DNA of 64,000 bases from Bretschneidera sinensis (taxonomy: Eukaryota; Streptophyta; Magnoliopsida; Brassicales; Akaniaceae), in NCBI GenBank assembly GCA_023935145.1, contig CM043705.1, positions 87,330,084 to 87,394,083 on the forward strand, read 5' to 3'. The stretch's first letter is position 1; every line of letters starts with the position of its first letter. Positions 20,747-33,033 of this stretch are shown piece by piece. A program made the position numbers and the translations under genes. Below the pieces are notes generated by a model. It was not told where the DNA came from. It was given only the letters and a program-made list of their open reading frames with translations, and searched no databases.

Positions 20747-23286
20747 TGTAACGACCCATCCCGAGCGGGCCCACTCAGGACGGTATCAATTACCTTTCGA
20801 AATCGAGCACCTGGACACACAAATATATACTACAACAGAACAACATCTAACATATATTAGTTACGATCATACAGAGATTACAACTATAAGGTTGTAGCTT
20901 TACAAGGTGTCTGAAGAGACACAGCCAACCAGTTACAACTTCACACCTAATATACGATATAACACTAAGAAAAAAGATTGACCGAGGATGCGACGCTCTT
21001 GGACCCACCTAAAACTTCATTGAACTTCAAAGCTTCACCACTTAAAATCCAAAATCACCTGAAAGATTAGAAATAGGAAGGGGGGTGAGCTATAAAGCTC
21101 AGCGAGTTCTTACACTACACAAAGTAATCACTTGTTAGAAAAAGTTGAGGGCTTATTATTATTTCTTTTTCCTTTCTACTTTGTTTGTTCGTATACATAG
21201 TCATTTAGCACTTTGCAAAACAACAATCTTAGTAATCATAATACGGTCCTATAAGACCCACAACCAACTTGCAATCGCCATTCCATAGTCCATCAAAATA
21301 TCACAATTTATCCATACAACCAAATATTTCATATGCCCCCTTACGGGCCAAGTAATTCAAATTCATGTATGATATGCCAATGCAGCATGATGCAATGAAA
21401 TGTATCATCTCATAATCAATCATAATCCATCGGGGACGTCTCCCCACGTACCGGTACGTTTCACAAACAATAATTTTCAGAACCCCCCTTGATCCGGGCC
21501 GGGTCCAATCATCCAATATATTCGGTACCCTTTTTCACCCCTTGTGGGTAGGGACCTATCGTCCTCACACATCACTCCCCCCTTAATAACATACCGTAAA
21601 TTTCAATGCATGATATGAAATGAAATCAAGTGATGAACATAATCAAATTCTCAACAATCCATACAATCGCACAACATTTAGCACAAAGGTTCTGAAATCA
21701 CTATCTCATCATTAATATATAATTTACTTATCTTACCACATAGTTATAAATATAATTATTATATCTAAATAGCGAATTACAACTTTTATGCAACCTTATT
21801 GTTTTGGTTTGCCCACTAACATTCACGCTTACCAAGAGTAGGGTAATACTCACCTTACGCTAAACACTACTCGTGAATCACTTCTTTACCTTTACTACGA
21901 TCATTCACCTCACCTATTGAAATGTCATTTTTAACAATTAAAGCAAACTACATATACAAATAGCCAATGAGTATAGTATTTAAAACTTAGACACTTAATA
22001 AGAAATCAATCATTCCATTTACTCACACATATAAATCAAAGAAAATACTACTAAAGTTTATTCTTCTCCTTAATCATATATTTTCACTCCTTCCCTTCTT
22101 TCCTTCATTCTTTACTCCATAAAACTCTCAATTCATATAGACTTAAATTTCAATTCACTAACTTAGGGTAATTACCAACAAATATCAACTTGTAAAAAGT
22201 ATTCATTCTAAATATAATTTCTCAATTCAGAAAAGTCTCTTACTTAGGAATTTCTTTTAACCCCAAAAAGGGTTTCAAATTTACAGCCCATAGTAAAATT
22301 CTCTAACAATACTCATCTCAAAAATCATGTTATACAAGAATAAAACTTCAAACTTTGTACATACAATCATCCTAAAAATCTTCAAACTTCACGCACTCTT
22401 ATTACTTTCTTCCAAAGTTCCATAATACAGAAATTTCCAGATTTCTCTCAAATTTTCTCCCAACTTCAAATATTTCAAACTAAACCAATTTAAATTCAAA
22501 TCATCCCAAATAAAGTTCTAGATAAACTTTAAGAAGTATAATTTAACTTAAAAATAGTTGGGACACAAAACTACCTCAAATTCTTGCTGAAAAACAGCTC
22601 ACAATACTGCCCAGAACACAAATTATTTCCAGAATTTCTGCACAATTCTCACAACTTAGACAACTCATAACTCCCTCAAATTAAATCCAAATGACCTCAG
22701 AAAAAAGCCAAAAATCAACATCAAGAAGTCTACTTTGAGTTTGTAGTTGAACACTTTTCGAAATTACCTCAAACTCTGCACGAAAAAAGCCAAGGGAACA
22801 AAACGGCTATTCCTCCCCTGCTTGGAGCGTGGGGTCAACGCGCCACTGTAGCCCGCTCGTGGAGGCTCACCTCCCTGGCCCGAAGATAGCTGATGGTGGC
22901 AGAAGAAGGTTTTCAAAGTTTTAGGGAAAATGGAGCTTGAATAGTTAGGTTAAGGCTAGGTCAAAGTTTGGAAGAAATGGGTTTTGAGAAGGAAAAAATC
23001 TGGAGCTTTTCTTTCTTCTTCTCTCCTTCAGCCGAAATTGCAAATTGCCAAAGGAAAGATTTGCCACTCTAGGTAAACTTTTAGCTTATATACTCCCTCT
23101 AAATCTTGGCCTTTTACCACTCTACCCTTCCCCTTCTTCTTTTATTAATTTACATGCCATTTCCTTTAATTTTCCTTCTAGTATTTAAACAACTCCAAAG
23201 TTTTTGTTTCTTACTAAGAGATCCCTAAAAAAAACTGAATTATAAAACAAGATTATAAAAGCTTAAAAGAAATATTGGATTCTACA
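20747..23286 (-). repeat. 3' LTR of the LARD-like element
   Basis: This is the downstream LTR in element orientation, 2540 bp. The frame at 21301-21516 and its counterpart at 28562-28837 in the other LTR have no recognisable domain and are treated as chance. Confidence 0.92.
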
Positions 23287-23328
23287 ATTCTCCCCTCCTA
23301 AAAAAAATTTCGCCCTCGAAATTTTCAA

Positions 23329-23586
23329 CTAACCTGAATTGAGGAATAGATAAGGGTATTGGTTCTTCATTTCCACTTTGCTTTCCCGTGTAGCTTCTTC
23401 GACTCCTCTATTTCTCCAAAGCACTTTAACCAAGGGAATGACTTTGTTGCGAAGAACTTGTTCCTTAGAGTCCAAGATTTTTATTAGCATCTCCACATAT
23501 GAAAAATCCTTTTGAACTTCTATGGATTGGAACGGAATGATGTGCGACTCATCCGGTACATATTTGCGCAAAGCTGACACATACAT
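23329..23586 (-). pseudogene. Gypsy (Tekay/Del-type) pol C-terminal remnant
   Basis: The 85-residue frame matches the extreme C-terminus of Gypsy chromovirus integrases of the Tekay/Del type: VSALRKYVPDESHI, then KILDSKEQVLRNKVIPLVKVLW, then a chromodomain-like end (GVEEATRESKVEMKNQYP). It is the only coding trace in the interior and sits next to the polypurine tract, where pol ends in such elements. It identifies the likely parent family of the non-autonomous element. There is no upstream pol sequence. Confidence 0.85.
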
Positions 23587-24673
23587 GTATTAAGACAAAA
23601 TAAAATAAAACTAGACTCTACAATTCTCCCCCGCTAACAAAATTAAATTTCGCCCTCAAAATTTTCTTGACCAGAATTCACAAAACTTCTAAATTATCAC
23701 ATTCCTAAGTCTTCTTACTTTCTCAAGTACATTCTTCAATTTCTCAACTTTCTTCAAGATTTGACATTACAAGATTAAAATTCTATATCATTATCAACTT
23801 GAACTTTTTATATTTCGCTGCCAACCAACTACTCAAATACTAGAGTACTTTAACGTACTATTTTAATAAATCTCGTCCGATCTTACTAGAAACTCTTTTG
23901 CTCACTAAGATGTGCTCAACCTTTAATCAACTACTCAACTTCGTATTTTTATCAAATCTCTACCATTCAATTTATCCAACTAGTCCCTCAACCACTCATT
24001 CCTAAACAAAAGTATTATTCATAGTCATCATCTTTTTACATCTTTTCTTTGCTCTTGCTTTTCAAAAACTAAAATTTTACCATTTCACACTCCTATCTAC
24101 ATCTTTACTTTTCTATCTCAACTCCGAGCTTCAAGAGCCTCCAATTTTGTATAACTTAATCAAGTATCTCTCCCAAAACACGTCTCCACAAAATCATTTA
24201 CTGACTATTCACTTTTTCTTATTATTTAATAACTTTTTCTCCAAAATAAATATTATACTTAGGGTTCATCAACAATGTTACCAAAATTTTAGTACTCGCT
24301 TTAGTTTAGGTCTTCGTTCAACTTCTGAGTTCATTCACTTTTCAACATCTCTCAAGCAAAAGCTTCAAAAAAAAAATTCTTTTTTTTTTTTTTTTAATCA
24401 CCATATATTAACCAATAAATTCATATGTAACTCTCCAATAGTAATAGTTAAGTACTTTACTTTCTATTATGACTCCAAGTTGACTAGTCTCTCCTTAGCA
24501 ACTATAATACGCCACAACCCATTCCATAACATTGTTTGAGCATTTGGTGAACCAATTACTTTTATTTACATCTAACAACTCTATTCTACAAATTTCTTCT
24601 CCAACTTTATCACTTAGTTGTCCTCAAATATTACTTGTTTAATTTGTCTTTGACTTCTACTTGAACTCCCAAT
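23587..24673. other. LARD interior, left part
   Basis: AT-rich DNA with pyrimidines biased to the plus strand. Bases 23615-23660 repeat the LTR-end/polypurine phrase found at 23281-23325 (ctacaattctccc...atttcgccctc). The plus frame at 24147-24539 is low-complexity and shows no domain. No gene is seen. Confidence 0.6.
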
Positions 24674-24678
24674 GATTT

Positions 24679-25412
24679 TGTTGGAAATCACCTTGACAAG
24701 ATGCCCAGGTGGTGATCTTCCAAAAACCCATGTCTAAAATGACTTATAGAAAGAAATACAACAATCGAAAGTAAGAAAGAAAAGAACACAAGCCATTACA
24801 ATGCTCTCTATCAAATCTATACTACTTCTCTCTCTTTACAACCAACCTTTCTACAATGAGTCCCTGTTGTATGTCTGTGTCTTGTATCACAATGTGTTTC
24901 ACCTCTTATGTCATGAGAGAATGAAGCTAGGTGACCCTTTATATAGTACACTACTTCTTGTCCAATCTTGAGCTTCATTCTCCACCCTTAGATCTTGATG
25001 ACCACTCAACCATGGCCCTCCATCAATCCTAAGTGATATTGTGCGTTTTAATCTTGCATCTACGCACCTAACAAGAGGCTTAACCAAGTTGTACATGTAT
25101 GCCTCAGTGTGCCTAGAGCCTAGGCACTGTAAAAGGGGCAGTGCGGCGCTAAGCAAACACCCTTTTCATCACTTGCTGGGTTGTGCGGCGCTGGTGAGGG
25201 AGAGCTGCGGCGCACACTGATGCTGGCCCTCTCTCAGCTGTGCGCACACATTCTCCAGCTTGTGTGCTGAAGCGCACACACTAATGTGCCTTCCTTTGCC
25301 TTGCTCCAAAGTGCCGCGCACACTTGTGTGCACTCCTTTAACATGCTGAACTTCACTTTTCCACCTTTTGTTTAAACCTGAACCATGTTTAAACCTTAAA
25401 CAAATACCAACA
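24679..25412 (-). mobile_element. Nested solo LTR, TSD GATTT
   Basis: This 734-bp insert begins TGTTGG and ends CCAACA (6-bp inverted ends) and is flanked by GATTT at 24674-24678 and 25413-25417. Its GC-richer sequence contrasts with the surrounding interior. On the minus strand it carries a TATATAAAGGG box, which suggests minus orientation. The internal part of the parent element has been lost, presumably by LTR-LTR recombination. It postdates the formation of this LARD lineage. Confidence 0.88.
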
Positions 25413-25417
25413 GATTT

Positions 25418-27992
25418 TTACTCACATAAACTTCCCCTTTTGATATTCAAGCACTTAAATTTACTATTCTCTTAGAACCTTTTCATTCTTTTATATATCC
25501 TCATAGATAAAGTCTTCTACTCATTCTTCATGTTATATACTCTACACCTCATGTCAAATCAGTATTTCTTTTAGAAAAATATTAAGGATACATTTTAGAT
25601 GACTCTCCACCCCAAAAATTTTCAAAAGTGTCTATCCATTATCCTCATTACCATTAGTCCTTTCATTAACAATTTCTCACTTTTGTTTATCAAATGAACT
25701 AGTTTCCAACTTTCCAACTTTCTACCCATTCATACCCGTAGTATCTCGATTCATACTTAGACCTTTATTTTTGAATCTTTGACTTTTATTTCCTTTTCAT
25801 TTTTAACCCTTTTTCTTTTCTCATTTCTTTTTTCAGTCCGTTTACGAAATCAAACCTTCTTGAAAACCATTTAAAACGTCACTTCTCCACTTTTCCTTAC
25901 CAAATCATAAGTTTAACACACTGTGTACGTCGAAAATCCCATACTCCTCGTAAATTCACTACAACTAGTAGTCTTCATATACAATACTTAGCATTCACAA
26001 CACACAATCTTATACAATTCCTCAAAGGCGACTCTTAGTCCGATAATAACTGATATTTTCTTCTTACACTTAATAAAAGTCAAATCTCAACTCTTTAACG
26101 CTTTATGATAATTCATTGATTAGTTTAGAATCTTTCCCTTCACTTTACATTTAGCTTCTACATACATTCACACCATTTAATAACCTTTATTCCCTCTAAT
26201 TACATCCTTCACTAACCATTTCTCCCAATACTCCCTTTTTTTTTATGTACTCTAAATTTCATTGATTCATGAGTCAAAATCTTTCCTCTTACAATACCTC
26301 CCTTTTATCCTGTTACTGATAGTCGACAAATCCTTATTATTAACTATGGTTGAGGGTTATAACTAATTGCCTCAATCTCAATCTTTCCATTATCTATTTA
26401 TACCATAATCCCTTATCTAGCAATCATTTGGCCTTGTATTCCATACTTCTATTTTATCATAATTTCTCTAATACTCTGATATCTTATTTGAACTTTTGCT
26501 CTTCTCTAATACACCTTTTAAACATCTCGCTTTACTTAGTAACCTCCTTTTCTGCGCATATACATCATACTTTCACAAATCATCATCCTTCTAATATGTT
26601 AACCGTATCTAAAACAAATTACTCATCGGTCATTAGATTTCTAAGTACTTCTAATATCTAAATTCAGCATCACACATCTCTTACCACAACCAAATTAATA
26701 TTCGTCAATTTACATCTTCAAATAAGTTTTTAACAACTAACATCAACCATTTAATCATTCCTTCCATAATCAAAAGTCATGGTTTGCTACATCTTTTCCC
26801 TTTACAAATTCCATCTTCCAAATATTTCCAATTGGTCCTCTACAAAAATCATTTACTTCGAATCTATCGCATAAGGTATTCTAATTATCCAAAAAGTTCT
26901 TGTTTAAGAAAACCATACTTCTTTTACTATCTCTCAAAATACTAAAGAATCTTCACTTGTGATTTATCTAACACCAACATTGCTTCACTTAAAAAAAATT
27001 TGTTTTGTTTATTTTATTGCAAACAACCCTACTATACCTTACTATTACAATATCAACTTCTCTAATAAATTACTCCTATGCCTTTTTATACTCGTTAATC
27101 TATCTAAACTCCTACCAATATTTTTATTACCCTTCTCAAGTCCCACTTCATAATGAGATGCTTACAATTTCTACGAATTGATACAATTTCCCACTTCTCA
27201 AACCTCTCTACACCTTATAATAGATAATCACAACTCAAATTTTAGAATACCCTAAGTCCGATATCCAATCAACTAGCGCTCTCCCATATCACCACTTGAG
27301 TATAGAAACACACGTACCTAGTACTCAAGATTTCCTCAATTTTCAATTTCACAATCTCTACAATAAATACTTCTTAAATCAAACATTACATAGCATTCAC
27401 ACAATCATCAATGACAAGCACTTTAGCATAGATATCATAAAAAAAAAAAAAAATCATCCAATGAAATTTCATACATAACTCAATAAGGTTCATTAGTCCA
27501 CTAAAACTCATTTTAGCTCATACTCTTAGAGAAATATTCTTAACAATATCTTCAAATCCTTTAACTAATAATTCAATAATAATTTACCAATGCTCACAAA
27601 AATCAATGCAATCCCTTACTCTTGTCACCTTTCCAAATTTCTACCAACAACCAAACCACATAATAAAATCTTTACAAACACATGAAAGATATAACAATCG
27701 AAGTGTTTGTATCACATCAAAGCATTTACATTCAGTATTCTGACCAAGGCAATCACCCATAATGTTTTATGAAACATAGCAAAACGAGACCATTTCAATG
27801 AACATCAATTCATAAAACATCCAAATATATGTCGACTCAACATTACTCTCAATATATCTTACCCCCACCTAAACCATTACGATTTACCTCTCCTATGCAA
27901 CATCCTCTCTAACTTTACACAACTGACTCCCCACAACTACTCTATACATCACGCACCATGACAATTTAAGTCTACAGAATCTTTAACCTAAA
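25418..27992. other. LARD interior, right part
   Basis: About 2.6 kb of AT-rich DNA, poor in G on the plus strand, with no homology I can recognise. The frames at 26350-26661, 26959-27153 and 27296-27478 are low-complexity by-products of base bias. An A run lies near 27440. Confidence 0.65.
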
Positions 27993-28004
27993 GCTCTGAT
28001 ACCA
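27993..28004 (-). other. Primer-binding site of the LARD-like element
   Basis: On the minus strand this reads TGGTATCAGAGC, the complement of the initiator tRNA-Met 3' end. It is separated from the 5' LTR by 4 bp. Confidence 0.9.
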
Positions 28005-28008
28005 AAAT

Positions 28009-30548
28009 TGTAACGACCCATCCCGAGCGGGCCCACTCAGGACGGTATCGATTACCTTTCGAAATCGAGCACCTGGACACACAAATATATACTACAACAG
28101 AACAACATCTAACATATATTAGTTAAGATCATACAGAGATTACAACTATAAGGTTGTAGCTTTACAAGGTGTCTGAAGAGACACAGCCAACCGGTTACAA
28201 CTTCACACCTAATATACGATATAAAACTAAGAAAAAAGATTGACCGAGGATGCGACGCTCTTGGACCCACCTAAAACTTCATTGAACTTCAAAGCTTCAC
28301 CACTTAAAATCCAAAATCACCTGAAAGATTAGAAATAGGAAGGGGGTGAGCTATAAAGCTCAGCGAGTTCTTACACTACACAAAGTAATCACTTGTTAGA
28401 AAAAGTTGAGGGCTTATTATTATTTCTTTTTCCTTTCTACTTTGTTTGTTCGTATACATAGTCATTTAGCACTTTGCAAAACAACAATCTTAGTAATCAT
28501 AATACGGTCCTATAAGACCCACAACCAACTTGCAATCGCCATTCCATAGTCCATCAAAATATCACAATTTATCCATACAACCAAACATTTCATATGCCCC
28601 CTTACGGGCCAAGTAATTCAAATTCATGTATGATATGCCAATGCAGCATGATGCAATGAAATGTATCATCTCATAATCAATCATAATCCATCGGGGACGT
28701 CTCCCCACGTACCGGTACGTTTCACAAACAATAATTTTCAAAACCCCCCTTGATCCGGGCCGGGTCCAATCATCCAAATATATTCGGTACCCTTTTTCAC
28801 CCCTTGTGGGTAGGGACCTATCGTCCTCACACATCACTCCCCCCTCAATAACATACCGTAAATTTCAATGCATGATATGAAATGAAATCAAGTGATGAAC
28901 ATAATCAAATTCTCAACAATCCATACAATCACACAACATTTAGCACAAAGGTTCTGAAATCACTATCTCATCATTAATATATAATTTACTTATCTTACCA
29001 CATAGTTATAAATATAATTATTATATCTAAATAGCGAATTACAACTTTTATGCAACCTTATTGTTTTGGTTTCCCCACTAACATTCACGCTTACCAAGAG
29101 TAGGGTAATACTCACCTTACGCCAAACACTACTCGTGAATCACTTCTTTACCTTTACTACGATCATCCACCTCACCTATTGAAATGTCATTTTTAACAAT
29201 TAAAGCAAACTACATATACAAATAGCCAATGAGTATAGTATTTAAAACTTAGACACTTAATAAGAAATCAATCATTCCATTTACTCACACATATAAATCA
29301 AAGAAAATACTACTAAAGTTTATTCTTCTCCTTAATCATATATTTTCACTCCTTCCCTTCTTTCCTTCATTCTTTACTCCATAAAACTCTCAATTCATAT
29401 AGACTTAAATTTCAATTCACTAACTTAGGGTAATTACCAACAAATATCAACTTGTAAAAAGTATTCATTCTAAATATAATTTCTCAATCCAGAAAAGTCT
29501 GTTACTTAGGAATTTCTTTTAACCCCAAAAAGGGTTTCAAATTTACAGCCCATAGTAAAATTCTCTAACAATACTCATCTCAAAAATCATGTTATACAAG
29601 AATAAAACTTCGAACTTTGTACATACAATCATCCTAAAAATCTTCAAACTTCACGCACTCTTATTACTTTCTTCCAAAGTTCCATAATACAGAAATTTCC
29701 AGATTTCTCTCAAATTTTCTCCCAACTTCAAATATTTCAAACTAAACCAATTTAAATTCAAATCATCCCAAATAAAGTTCTAGATAAACTTTAAGAAGTA
29801 TAATTTAACTTAAAAATAGTTGGGACACAAAACTACCTCAAATTCTTGCTGAAAAACAGCTCACAAAACTGCCCAGAACACAAATTATTTCCAGAATTTA
29901 TGCACAATTCTCACAACTTAGACAACTCATAACTCCCTCAAATTAAATCCAAATGACCTCAAACAAAAGCCAAAAATCAACATCAAGAAGTCTACTTTGA
30001 GTTTGTAGTTGAACACTTTTCGAAATTACCTCAAACTCTGCACGAAAAAAGCCAAGGGAACAAAACGGCTATTCCTCCCCTGCTTGGAGCGTGGGGTCAA
30101 CGCGCCACTGTAGCCCGCTCGTGGAGGCTCACCTCCCTGGCCCGAAGATAGCTGATGGTGGCAGAAGAAGGTTTTCAAAGTTTGAGGGAAAATGGAGCTT
30201 GAATAGTTAGGTTAAGGCTAGGTCAAAGTTTGGAAGAAATGGGTTTTGAGAAGGAAAAAATCTGGAGCTTTTCTTTCTTCTTCTCTCCTTCAACCGAAAT
30301 TGCAAATTGCCAAAGGAAAGATTTGCCACTCTAGGTAAACTTTTAGCTTATATACTCCCTCTAAATCTTGGCCTTTTACCACTCTACCCTTCCCCTTCTT
30401 CTTTTATTAATTTACATGTCATTTCCTTTAATTTTCCTTCTAGTATTTAAACAACTCCAAAGTTTTTGTTTCTTACTAAGAGATCCCTAAAAAAAACTGA
30501 ATTATAAAACAAGATTATAAAAGCTTAAAAGAAATATCGGATTCTACA
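28009..30548 (-). repeat. 5' LTR of the LARD-like element
   Basis: This 2540-bp LTR is upstream in element orientation. It differs from its partner at a small number of scattered sites, including two compensating 1-bp indels (a G-run near 28345 and ccaaatata near 28775). Confidence 0.92.
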
Positions 30549-31857
30549 AAAGAAATACCAAATATCCTAAAGAGCAAATAACTTGGTCAAATATTAAATA
30601 AAAAAGTGCATCCTCAGAACTAGAAGTTAGGATATGGAGGTATTATACTGTGTTTAAATAAAAGAAATTGAGAAGAATTCTTTATGTTTGGTGTGCCTCT
30701 AATAACATTGCTTCTTGTCTCTCTCTACACTCTATCTCACTTCTCCCTCTCTAACTCTTAGCTTAAACCCTAAATAGAAAATATCAATGTGGTATCAGAG
30801 TTTCTCTCATTTAATACATATTACATATAATAATATAGAGAATTCTTCTCAGCTTTTCTTGGTGAGGTAAGTGTAATCGTCGACGTACATCAGGTGGGTT
30901 ATTGTAATTTTCCCTTAACTTACAATAATGCACTTAGTTAAATTGTATTTTCAAAAGCATATAATTTCAAGACAATATTGTAAGTTAAACAAACACAAAT
31001 TGTGCTAATAATAATCTTTGGAATGTCAATAGCATCACCATTAAAAGAACCCATCAAAGAAATACAACACCAAACAATTCCAGTTGAGAACTCTAATTTT
31101 TTTAAGGTGATTGCTTTTATAAATAAAAGGTTGAAAATAGCTTAAAAAAAGTTAATTTGATTTTTGATTGAGACTATTATTATTATTATTATTATATTAA
31201 CAATTTAGTTATTGTTATGTTAAATATAATTATTTCAATAAATATTAATTATATTACTATTATTTTTATTATTCATAAATGATTGTGATTATAATTAATA
31301 TTTTTAGTTGTTCCTCCAATATTGCTTGCTTATAAAGCTAGAAAGCCTCTTTAGTAGCACTTAACTCAGCAAAGCTGGATGGTTAAATCATTCATCTTGC
31401 TTATGCAACAGAAAATTAAGCATGACTTGATAGAATAAAAGAATGAAAGTTCTATCTCAGCATTTATGAATCAAGGCATACATCGGTTTCATGTCCAAAC
31501 TAAGACTGCATGATCGTTGAAATCATGGATCACTTTTTGAGCTTATAAATAATTAGTGAGATTTATTTGCATTACATTTGTAGATCACTTGAAGTAATAT
31601 TCAATTTAGTCATATTTAGAGCTAAAACAACTACATATATATGAGCATAATTTTGAGGGTCTAATAGTTGAGTATTGTTTTAAAGCTAACGTGTATTGTT
31701 AGCCATATACGTATCCATCTCCATCCAGGTTTTCCCTTTCATATATGCGTGTAGTCATATTTAGAGCTCAGACAACTACATATATATGAGCATAATTTTG
31801 CAGGTCTAATAGTTGAGTATTATTTTAAAGCTAACGTGTGTTGTTAGCCATGTACGT
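30549..31857. other. Unit 2 tail resumed, ending at a breakpoint
   Basis: Unit sequence continues after the target duplication AAAGA, including the end of the inverted-repeat right arm (to about 30852) and the first part of the tail tandem repeats (from about 31615). Homology to other tails stops at 31857, just after catgtacgtat, and a foreign block follows. No gene is seen. Confidence 0.8.
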
Positions 31858-32384
31858 ATGAGTGTTGGGCACTGATATGTGCTCGAGTGTTGCACTCATC
31901 TATTTTTCGAAGTTTTTTGTAAATTTTTCAGTGATTAATTAGAGTGACTCTAATTAGGATCACACACGTCTTTGAAGTGTCGTGTTTAATACGGGTACAA
32001 CATGACCAAATGAAGAATTCATATAACATAATCTGTCTTTGATCTTTAAGCTTGGTGAGGTATGAATTTTTCACCTTTTTCATGCAGTTAATAAATGAAA
32101 AATTTGCAACGCATTCTTTTTTTTTCTCTGCGAACGAAATTTTCATTGATGAAAAAAAAAAATTATACAACACCCTAACACAGAACAACATAACTATTAC
32201 TAAGCTGTCCAGCACAGAACAAGCTATTCAGAATTGTTTTACATTTGACAGTTCTGAAACTCTGAAAGCTTAAGTCTAATCGCCTACTTTAATATGTTTA
32301 CTAATGGAAGAAATTTTACTCGTTTGGGGGCACATGAGAAATCAAAAGTACATACGACCATTGATGAGGAGAGAAAAAAGCAAT
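31858..32384. other. Left edge of foreign block
   Basis: This is not unit sequence. It contains a 33-bp imperfect hairpin at 31931-31963. The overlapping frames at 31928-32215 and 32052-32273 have no recognisable domain. No gene is seen. Confidence 0.5.
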
Positions 32385-32389
32385 ACATT

Positions 32390-32605
32390 TGTTAATGTAT
32401 TATATGGACTTAGTCCCACATTGGTTGTGTATAGCTTTGCTTCTCCTATTAGCTTGTATAAATAGGATAATCCCACATTGGTTATGTATAGCTTTACTTC
32501 TCCTATTAGCTTATATAAATAGGATAGCTCCCTTTGTAAGTAAATTACACCATTCAATATAATTCTTCTTTTCGTATTGTCTCATTTCCTCTCTTAAATT
32601 CAACA
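32390..32605 (+). repeat. Copia 5' LTR with duplicated promoter segment
   Basis: Inside the LTR a segment of about 57 bp (cccacattggtt...tataaatagga) occurs twice in tandem, giving two TATAAATA boxes (about 32457 and 32514). The 3' LTR has the same duplication, so it predates insertion. Confidence 0.92.
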
Positions 32606-32617
32606 TGGTATCAGAGC
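32606..32617 (+). other. Copia primer-binding site
   Basis: TGGTATCAGAGC, an exact initiator tRNA-Met complement, immediately follows the 5' LTR. Confidence 0.92.
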
Positions 32618-32762
32618 CATAATGGTTCTCGGTATTTTAAGAGTTGAGTATGCTCTGTGATTGCCACTATTAGTGGATCCTTCATATCAGAAAAATTTCT
32701 AGCATATCCTTTTCATACCTGTCGGGTCATCACTATAGTGGGAGTCTCATCGACATCATCTT

Positions 32763-32976
32763 CGCTGCCGCTCTTGTTTCAGAAACGCTGCTGCCACGTC
32801 AGCCCTAAAGGCCACATCAACGCCACCTCACTGCCACGTCAGTGCCACGTCACTTGTTGACATCACATCCGCTGCCACTCCTGTTTCAGAAACGCTGCTG
32901 TCACGTCAGCCCTAAAAGCCACATCAACACCACCTCACTGACACGTTTGTGCCACGTCACCCGTTGACCACCACAT
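32763..32976 (+). repeat. 107-bp tandem duplication in the Copia leader
   Basis: Two copies (from 32763 and from 32870) begin cgctgcc and contain several CCACGTCA-type motifs. They lie between the primer site and the gag start in otherwise non-coding leader. The copies differ at several sites. Confidence 0.8.
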
Positions 32977-33033
32977 CATCAGTTGACCGCCACGTCACCG
33001 ATTTCTTGGAGGTTCACATTCCTTTTTGTGCCT

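Larger units (their letters stand above)
20747..30548 (-). mobile_element. Long-LTR, nearly non-coding retrotransposon (LARD-like), TSD AAAGA
   Basis: LTRs of 2540 bp (20747-23286 and 28009-30548) start TGTAACGACC and end TCTACA. They are flanked by AAAGA (20742-20746 and 30549-30553), and the empty site is seen at 7930-7945. On the minus strand the primer site TGGTATCAGAGC lies 4 bp inside the right LTR, and a purine tract (aggaggggagaat) abuts the left one. The 4.7-kb interior lacks gag, protease, reverse transcriptase, RNase H and most of integrase. The LTRs are nearly identical by eye, so the insertion is younger than the Gypsy at 8481. It must have moved using proteins from elsewhere. 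Confidence 0.93.

Noticed and set aside
24147..24539. 130-aa plus frame in the LARD interior, and those at 26350-26661, 26959-27153 and 27296-27478
   Set aside because: Pyrimidine-rich, Phe/Ser/Leu/Asn-biased frames with no domain; expected from base composition.
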